A stretch of DNA of 64,000 nucleotides from Gloeopeniophorella convolvens (taxonomy: Eukaryota; Basidiomycota; Agaricomycetes; Russulales), in assembly GCA_022496205.1 (NCBI GenBank), contig WTXD01000053.1, forward strand, positions 119,463-183,462, read 5' to 3'. The translations under genes and the position numbers were made by a program. The notes beneath the pieces are model-generated. The model did no database searches. It saw only the letters and a list, made by a program, of their open reading frames with translations, and had not been told where the DNA came from. Positions 56,848-64,000 of the stretch are shown here, piece after piece; positions within the stretch are counted from its first letter, which is position 1; each line of letters opens with the position of its first letter.

Positions 56848-58140
56848 TATACCTTGCTTTTGGCTATGGGTCAGGGTTAGTAGGTGGGTTAGTGGCTGAC
56901 AAATTAGATTTTATCATTTAATAACCTAGGTAAGAACCATAGACACATGGGTGCCTATGGTTGCGATCTGATATTTTAGAGTGTGTCAATATCCCTAGGT
57001 GATGACCATAGGCACATGGGTGCCTGTGGTTGCAATCTGACATTTTAAAGAGGGTTAATATCTCTAGGTGATGACCATAGGCACATGGGTGCCTGTGGTT
57101 GAGATCTGACATTTTAGAGAGGGTTAATATCTCTAGGTGATGACCATAGGCACATTATACCTTGCTTTTGGCTATGGGTCAGGGTTAGTAGGTGGGTTAG
57201 TAGCTAACAAATTAGATTCAATTCAATAACCTAGGTAAGAACCATAGACACATGGGTGCCTATGGTTGCAATCTGACATTTTAGAGGAGGTTGATATCCC
57301 TAGGTAGTGACCATAGGCACATGGGTGCCTGTGGTTGTGATCTAATGTTTTAAAGGGGGTTAATATCTCTAGGTGGTGATCATAGGCATATAGGTGCCTG
57401 TGGTTGAGATCTGATATTTTAGAGGGGGTTAACCTAGGTGGTGATCATAGGCACATAGGTGCCTATGGTTGCAATCTGATGTTTTAGAGGTGGATAATAG
57501 CCCTAGATGGTGACCATAGGCACATGAGTGCCTATGGTTACAATCTGATATTTTAAAGGGGACTAACAGCCCTGGATGATGACCATAGGCACATAGATGC
57601 TTATGGTTGTAATTTAATATTTTAGAGGGGGCTAATAGCCCTAGATGGTAATCATAGGCATATGGGTGCCTATGGTTATAGTTTGATATTTTAGAGGGGG
57701 TTAACCTAGGTAGTAACTATAGGCACATAGGTGCCTATGGTTGCAATCTGATGTTTTAGAGGTGGATAATAGCTCTAGATGGTGACCATAGGCACATGAG
57801 TGCCTATGGTTACAATCTGATGTTTTGGAGGGGGCTAACAGCCCTAGATGATGACCATAGGCACATAGATGCCTATGGTTGTAATTTAATATTTTAGAGG
57901 GGGCTAATAGCCCTAGGTGGTGACTATAGGCACTTAAGGCACTTAAATTGTAACCATAGGCACTCATGTGCCTATGGTCATCACCTAGGTTAACCCCCTC
58001 TAAAATATCAAACTATAACCATAAGCATCTATATGCCTATGGTCACCATCTAGGGTTGTCAGCCCCCTCCAAAACATCAGATTGCAACCATAGGCACATG
58101 GGTGCCTATGGTTACCACCTAGAGCTATTATCCCCCTCTG
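56848..58140. repeat. palindromic minisatellite array 3 with orientation switch
   Basis: Modules start at 56,848 and 57,156, each followed by tandem ~60-bp palindromic units up to about 57,945. There the linker orientation reverses (CACTTAAGGCACTTAA junction), and units from 57,945 to 58,140 run in reverse complement (ATCACCTAGGTTAACCCCCTCTAAAATATC linkers). Unit linkers vary (TTAGAGGGGG, TTAAAGAGGG), and the central spacer is mostly ATGG, ATAG or ATGA. Confidence 0.88.
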
Positions 58141-58207
58141 CATTAGCGAAATGTACTATAGTTTATCTGTATATATAACCAATTATCAACACTATCACCA
58201 CTGTTAT

Positions 58208-58310
58208 CTAAAAAGAAAGGAGCGGAGGGTGTGAGAATTGCACGGCGTAGCCGACAAAAAGTTCTTACAGCCGTGTGGCTCAGAGAGTCGCATGCCCTGC
58301 CAAAATGTCT
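58208..58310 (-). repeat. right member of the inverted pair
   Basis: Reverse-complement relative of 55,128-55,235, containing AAAAAGAAAGGAGCGGAGGG and GTAGCCGACAAAAAGTTCTT. Confidence 0.7.
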
Positions 58311-58944
58311 TATGACCAGCTAGAAACTCCCACACCTCCGGGCCCAGGGACTAACTCCTGTCCAACTTCTGAGAGTTCTCACACCACTCTAGGATGAAGT
58401 CGAGCTTGGTGCCAACGCAATATTGTGGATAGGTAAACTCACGCCTCTGCCCCAAATGGACATAACAAAACTAAACAGATGCATTTGCCTACTCTGTGGG
58501 GAAGCAGGGCAACAACAAAGGTGTGCATTATTAAGCTGTTTATTATACACTTTTTAACACCATTGACAACCCACATTAGGCAGGACTACAACACACTCTA
58601 CAACCACCCTACAAACACTCTAAGGTGAGGTTTAGCATGCTTTTTAGAGATATTAAGTAATGCTAATAAACCATTGTAGAGCCATATTAGTCCACTTTTC
58701 TGGCTTCTTCACAACCACACACATTGCTAGCACACTACTTGACTATAACAAGTACACTTTTTTGGGGTATAATAAATAATAATAATAACTCTAAGTACTG
58801 TAGGCTCTTCAGCACAGTAGTGACAATGGATCCTAACAACAACAACAACAACAACAATAATGGCTACTATGAGGTCAACCTAAAGTAAGCCTACTCTTCT
58901 ATATCACCAGTGCATAAACTCATTTTCTCCCCTAGCAACAATAT
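58311..58944. other. unique-looking stretch; possible truncated gene start at 58,827
   Basis: ATG at 58,827 opens a short frame MDPN9GYYEVNLK (nine or so Asn codons from AAC/AAT repeats) and then meets a stop or intron-like TAAGCC. The array module inserts at 58,945. This could be the start of a gene cut by the repeat, but nothing else of it is visible. Confidence 0.25.
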
Positions 58945-59880
58945 TATACCTTGCTTTTGGCTATGGGTCAGGGTTAGTAGGTGGGTTAGTAGCTAACAAA
59001 TTAGATTTTATTCAATAATCTAGGTAAGAACCATAGACACATAGGTGCCTATGGTTGCAATCTGACATTTTAGAGGAGGTTGATATCCCTAGGTAGTGAC
59101 CATAGGCACATAGGTGCCTGTGGTTAAGATCTGATATATTTTAGAGAGGGTTAACCTAGGTGGTGACCATAGGCACATAGGTGCCTATGGTTGCAATCTG
59201 ATGTTTTAGAGGTGGATAATAGCCCTAGATGGTGACCATAGGCACATGAGTGCCTATGGTTACAATCTGATGTTTAAAGGGGGTTAATTATACCTTGCTT
59301 TTGGCTATAGGTCAGGGTTAGTAGGTGGGTTAGTAGCTAACAGATTAGATTTTATTATTTAATAACCTAGGTAAGAACCATAGACACATGGGTGCCTATG
59401 GTTGCAATCTAACATTTTAGAGGGGGTTGATATCCCTAAGTAGTGACCATAGGCACATGGATGTCTATGGTTATGATTTGATATTTTAGAGAGGGTTAAC
59501 CTAGGTGGTGACCATAGGCACATAGGTGCCTATGGTCATGTTTTAATATTTTAGAGGGGGTTGATAGTCCTAGGTGGTGACCATAGGCATATGAGTGCCT
59601 ATGGTTGTAATTTAATATTTTAGAGGGGTTAAACCTTGCTTTTGGCTATGGGTTGGGGCTAGTAGATAGGTTAGTAGCCAAGAAAATAGATTTTATTGTT
59701 CAACAACTTTAGTAGGGAACCATAGGCACATGAGTGCCTATGGTTGCAATCTGATGTTTCAAGGTCTATAAAAAGGGTTGACAGCCCTAGGTAGTGACCA
59801 TAGGCACATGGGTGCCTATGGTTGCCTATGGTCATCATCTAAAGCTATCAACCCTTATTTATAGACCCTGAAATATTAGA
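58945..59880. repeat. palindromic minisatellite array 4 with terminal large hairpin
   Basis: Modules begin at 58,945 and 59,289, with a diverged one near 59,632 (AAACCTTGCTTTTGGC). Units follow each. At the right end, AAGGTCTATAAAAAGGGTTGA (59,761 on) is mirrored by TCAACCCTTATTTATAGACC (ending ~59,868) around one palindromic unit, making a stem of over 40 bp per side. Confidence 0.85.
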
Positions 59881-60571
59881 TTGTAACTACTCTACAAAAA
59901 CCCCCCCCCCTCTTAATTGGAGGTTTTTAAGAGATAATATAGCACCTTTTATCTCTTATTGATAATTCCAGAAACTAAGGTCTGATTAGCAGTAGCAGTT
60001 TTAAGAGCTAAAAGAGAGCTAATAGTCTCTAATTTCTCTCAAGAAAAGCACTCATACAATGGCTTTTGATACACAAACTATGCCCCTTTAAGGCTGAATT
60101 CATTCCAAATCACATGATGGCTTAGCTAAGCTTTTAAACTACTGTTGCTCTGACTGCTGCCCCAAGTTTCGCCTCCCTCAAGCCCTCAAAACACTATCAA
60201 GAACAGACTCATGGGAATTCTCATCACCCCTCTCACAATAATCAGTGTTCTCACTAGGAGGATGTTAGAGAACAGTAATATAACATAAGGTAAACCACGC
60301 ACATGGCAGCAAGCCATATCTCATGCATAAGAGAGTGATACTCCAGCAGGTCAGTGCCTCTGAGCTCCTCAAGAAGGTCTAGATGCCAGTTGAACACATC
60401 GCTATAGGTGTGCGCAGCGAAGGGGGAAGTGAATCTTGGCCCGTTCCTATGGTGCTCAAAGAGAGCACAGTGCATCTAAAGGATAATTAATAATGACCTC
60501 TTATAGACAGCATGAACTCACTGCTGTGGCTACACTGGCCACCATGGCTATTAGGAACACCCTATTGTCAG
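59881..60571. other. stretch with one fragmentary protein-like frame
   Basis: On the minus strand 60,254-60,475 reads HCALFEHHRNGPRF, then TYSDVFNWHLDLLEELRG and HSLMHEIWLAAMC. This looks like a piece of a genuine protein but I do not recognise it. A C9 run lies at 59,900. Confidence 0.35.
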
Positions 60572-61007
60572 TGTCACGAACTGTATGATACATTTTCTTT
60601 TTCTTCCTTATCGTGACTGTACAATACAAGTTCCGGTTCGGCTCTATGACTCGGGGACGCTTATCTTTCACTCGTCATACGATTCCCCCATTCTTCTTGA
60701 CGCGCCTCTACTGTACTTCTTCCTAGGAGACCCACCTTGAGTCCGCTCTGACTCGGTATGACTCGATACTAGGATATTATGTAAACCATTCTCCTCGTAG
60801 TACTTAAGGCGTAGCAGTTGTACTCTAAGGCCTTAAGCCTGTTCTCCTTTGTCAATCGACGAGGTTACCAGGGAATCCGCATGAGGGACTTGTTCGCCCA
60901 AGCATCGCGAGGTCTCCAGCTCTTGAACCCGACATACCGGAGGCCGATTGCCTCCATCTTCAGACATCACATCTTATCCAGGATCCCATGCACACTCACG
61001 TGCACCA
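60572..61007 (+). mobile_element. LTR, family B copy 2 (3'-truncated)
   Basis: Starts TGTCACGAACTGTATG and follows family B up to GTGCACCA, where the last ~100 bp are replaced by the TATACCTTGC module. It also has a short internal deletion of about 16 bp (missing CCCTTATGCCATTGG) relative to the other copies. Confidence 0.82.
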
Positions 61008-61009
61008 TT

Positions 61010-62155
61010 TATACCTTGCTTTTGGCTATGGGTCAGGGTTAGTAGGTGGGTTAGTGGCTAACAAATTAGATTTTATCATTTAATAACCTAGGTAAGAACC
61101 ATAGACACATGGGTGCCTATGGTTGCGATCTGATATTTTAGAGTGTGTTAATATCCCTAGGTGATGACCATAGGCACATGGGTGCCTGTGGTTGCAATCT
61201 GACATTTTAAAGAGGGTTAATATCTCTAGATGATGACCATAGGCACATGGGTGCCTATGGTTGAGATCTAATGTTTTAAAGAGGGTTAATATCCCTAGAT
61301 AGTAACCATAGGCATATGGGTGCCTATGGTTGCAATCTGACATTTTAGAGAGGGTTAATTATACCTTGCTTTTAGCTATGGGTCAGGGTTAGTAGGTGGG
61401 TTAGTAGCTAACAAATTAGATTTTATTATTATACCTTGCTTTTGGCTATAGGTCAGGGTTAGTAGGTGGGTTAGTAGCTAACAAATTAGATTTTATCATT
61501 TAATAACCTAGGTAAGAACCATAGACACATAGGTGCCTATGGTTGTGATCTAACATTTTAGAGAGTGTTGATATCCCTAGGTGATGACCATAGGCACATG
61601 GGTGCCTATGGTTGCAATCTGACATTTTAGAGGGGGTTAATATCTCTAGATAGTGATCATAGGCACATGGGTGCCTGTGGTTGAGATCTGACATTTTAGA
61701 GAGGGTTAATATCTCTAGGTGATGACCATAGGCACATGGGTGCCTATGGTTAAGATCTAATGTTTTAAAGAGGGTTAATATCCCTAGATAGTGACCATAG
61801 GCACATGGGTGCCTGTGGTTGAGATCTGATATTTTAGAGGGGGTAATAGCCCTAGGTGGTGACCATAGGCACATGGGTGCCTATGGTTGCAATCTGACAT
61901 TTTAGAGAGGGTTAATATCCCTAGGTGGTGACCATAGGCACATGAGTGCCTATGGTTGAGATCTGATATTTTAGAGAGGGTTCATAGCCTTAGGTGATGC
62001 CTATGGTTGTAATTTAATGTTTTAAAGGGGGTTCATAGCCCTAGATGATAACTATAGACACCCTTGTGCCTATAGTTGTAATTTGATATTTCAAAGAGGG
62101 TTGATAGCTCTAGATGGTGACCATAGGCATATGGGTGTCTATAGTTACGAGGGTA
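61010..62155. repeat. palindromic minisatellite array 5
   Basis: Three modules (61,010, 61,360, 61,430; the second is followed directly by the third without units) and long runs of ~60-bp palindromic units. From 61,430 it is the second copy of the segmental duplication. Confidence 0.9.
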
Positions 62156-62499
62156 TTTCCCGTGGCTTCGCCACTTCGCAGGTACAGTCTGGCAGAGGAA
62201 TGTGGCTCTTGCTTGTACTACTTATAATACACTCTTTGCACATTACATATAATAACACTGACTGTTGGAGCCAAATCTGGCATGGATGCCTTTGCTATCA
62301 TTGTGGCCCATACCATCAGAATACTTGCTATGGTCATATCTACATTACACTGAGTAGTGCATACTGTTTCAACATGGAGGGTCAACCGGTTGCCGGTCAC
62401 CTTGGCAGCGATAGTGGCGACAGTGCATCGACAGTACACCACATACTGCACTATAGAAAGATTAAGGAGGAGGGTGCAACTGGTTGTTGCGTCCACCGG
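61430..62499. repeat. segmental duplication, copy 2 (partner 51,615-52,820)
   Basis: Same order of modules, units and flanking sequence as copy 1, including the TACGAGGGTATTTCC(C/T)GTGGC join. It is interrupted at 62,500 by the family B element. Confidence 0.85.
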
Positions 62500-63835
62500 T
62501 GTCACGAACTGTACGATACATTTTCTTTTTCTTCCTTATCGTGACTGTACGATACAAGCACCGTTCCGACTCCATGACTCGGGGACGCTTATCTTTCATC
62601 CGTCATACGATTCCTTCATTCTTCTTGACGCGCCCCTTATGCCATTGGGTCCTTATTGTACTTCTACCCAGGAGACCCACCTTGAGTCCGTTCTGACTCG
62701 GTATGACTCGATACTAGGACATTATGTAAACCATTTCTCTTGTAGTACTTAAGGCGTAGCAGTTGTACTCTAAGGCCTTAAGCCTGTTCTCCTTTGTCAA
62801 TCGACGAGGTTACCAGGGAATCCGCGTGAGGGACTTGTTCGCCCAAGCATCGCGAGGTCTTCAGCTTTGAACTCGACGTACCGGAGGCCGATTGCCTCCC
62901 AGCTTCAGACATCACGTCTTATCCAGGATCTCGTGCACATTCACGTGCGCCTTCGAGGACCGGCTCACATCGAGACCGACTTATTGAACCTCGCTCGTCT
63001 CAGCCCTCGCCAGCTCCGCTTGCGCCGGCTCAGGCCGTGACATTAGAACAGGCTTCTCAGTCTCGAGAGCCGACGATCGCAGAACTTGTGACTGTCCGAC
63101 TTCCCTTTGCGCAGGACGAGGACGCCGCTCCCCCTGAACTCAGAGGAGAAGGACTATGAGGAATCTTCCACGACCGAGAGAACGGTTATTATCTGATCCT
63201 CAGCGGACAGACCCTACGAGTACACTTCTCGAGCGACCAAGGCTGGAACTACGTCCAGTGGTCCGGAATCCACCAGAGATACGAAATCACTTCACCCGTA
63301 GTCGCACTAGGGATACCGAACCGAGACCAGGTAGTACAGTGGTTTCGCGAACACCCTGCCCACGAGTCCCCAGAGCACACGACTCCCACTTCTACCCAAC
63401 CCTAGAACTCCTCCGACCTCATAGGCGTTGCACAACGTCTTGAAGAAGCCGCTGCGGCACTCATATCCCCGACACCTGATCCTACATCCATACCAGCGCG
63501 CGAGATGGCTGAAGAAACCCGAGTCGACTCCACGATCACCGCAGCCCGTCGAGACAATGGGAAACTCACAGGAGAAGCTCCGTTCATCTTTAACGGAGAA
63601 TCCAAACGATATGCTGACTTCATGCGGCAGTTCAACCTTTACACATTCCTGAACGACGAAAACTCGACGTTCACCGACCCATTGAAAAAAATCTCCTTCT
63701 GCCTTACGTACTTTCAAGGCGCCATTGTGACCGACTGGGTCCAAAGGCAGATCGAGTGGTTGGAGAAAATCAAGGCAAACAGCGTCCTTGACCCACCAGT
63801 ACCCTTCGCGACGAGGGACACCGCATGGACGGTGT
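62500..63835 (+). mobile_element. Gypsy-like LTR retrotransposon, 5' LTR and part of gag, cut by the telomere
   Basis: The 5' LTR is 62,500-63,042 (TGTCACGAACTG ... GGCCGTGACA), followed by a leader and a gag-type reading frame that is lost at the first telomere repeat (63,836). Protease, reverse transcriptase and integrase regions and the 3' LTR are missing. Assignment to Gypsy rests on the Gag-like sequence only. Confidence 0.75.
63160..63835 (+). pseudogene. gag: retrotransposon Gag, truncated by telomere and interrupted by TAG
   Basis: One frame runs from 63,160 to the telomere: GIFHDRENGYYLILSGQ, WNYVQWSGIHQRYEI, then TAG at 63,403-63,405, then NSSDLIGVAQRLEEA, MAEETRVDSTI (ATG 63,505) and the Gag core KLTGEAPFIFNGE, SKRYADFMRQFNLYT, KKISFCLTYFQG, DWVQRQIEWLE. 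The 'F.G...Y..F.R....Y' and 'K...F.L.....G....W' spacing is that of fungal Ty3/Gypsy capsid proteins. The end ATRDTAWTVF-like reading runs straight into TTTAGGG. The stop may be a decay mutation, or the true start may be ATG 63,505 with the upstream part a leader. Confidence 0.7.
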
Positions 63836-64000
63836 TTTAGGGTTTAGGGTTTAGGGTTTAGGGTTTAGGGTTTAGGGTTTAGGGTTTAGGGTTTAGGGTT
63901 TAGGGTTTAGGGTTTAGGGTTTAGGGTTTAGGGTTTAGGGTTTAGGGTTTAGGGTTTAGGGTTTAGGGTTTAGGGTTTAGGGTTTAGGGTTTAGGGTTTA
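63836..64000 (+). repeat. telomere, (TTTAGGG)n
   Basis: About 23.5 uninterrupted copies of TTTAGGG run to the end of the window, G-rich strand 5' to 3' outward as expected for a right-hand chromosome end. Every copy is a perfect 7-mer. The first copy starts inside the GTGTTTT of the gag sequence, with no subtelomeric spacer. Confidence 0.97.

Noticed and set aside
51615..62155. CRISPR-like appearance of regularly spaced palindromic repeats
   Set aside because: The organism is a fungus, spacers are themselves repeats of each other, and there are no cas genes; it is a minisatellite.

Overview
This window is the end of a linear chromosome of a basidiomycete fungus, very probably an agaricomycete. 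The evidence is dense 45-65 nt GT-AG introns, recognisable fungal housekeeping genes split into many small exons, a macrofage-activating-glycoprotein-type GPI protein, an AreA/DUF3295-type regulator, and a terminal telomere array. No database search was run: gene identities come from reading translated exons, and exon joins were worked out by hand from splice sites and phase.

Positions 1-13.2 kb are ordinary euchromatin: the 5' end of a monocarboxylate-type MFS transporter, an LRRC40-like leucine-rich-repeat protein, divergent ribosomal protein eS10, a tRNA-Phe, a ten-exon PLP aminotransferase and a 944-residue coiled-coil protein with a C-terminal membrane segment. From 13.2 to 26.5 kb conserved genes thin out. 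The main content is a same-strand cluster of at least four paralogous genes (16,990-25,343, minus strand), plus one probable relic. They encode short proline/serine/glutamine-rich proteins ending in one or two spaced Cys/His clusters. Exon phases agree throughout the family, and the intron between the clusters sits at the same codon in three members. I do not recognise this family, and it is the best candidate here for something undescribed. Just beyond it lies a 5'-truncated retroposed fragment with a poly(A) tract and a 16-bp target-site duplication.

Positions 27-46 kb are gene-rich again: ORC1, RNase H1, aldose 1-epimerase, an NHP6-like HMG-box protein, the GPI glycoprotein, a Clr2-type silencing-domain protein, the AreA/DUF3295 regulator and an SFP1-like split C2H2 zinc-finger protein containing an 18-nt microexon. 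ORC1 and the epimerase both show one-base frame conflicts at homopolymers, which could be true lesions or assembly errors.

From about 46 kb to the end I see no intact host gene. This subtelomere contains two solo LTRs of one family with perfect 5-bp target duplications, three LTR copies of a second family, GC-rich retroelement debris, and large arrays of a roughly 60-bp minisatellite built on an 11-bp-arm palindrome. A recurrent module with a fixed left end (TATACCTTGC) starts most arrays. A segment of about 1.1 kb is duplicated at 51.6 and 61.4 kb. The chromosome ends inside the gag gene of a Gypsy-like element, capped directly by about 23.5 perfect TTTAGGG repeats, a 7-mer rather than the TTAGGG usual in fungi.
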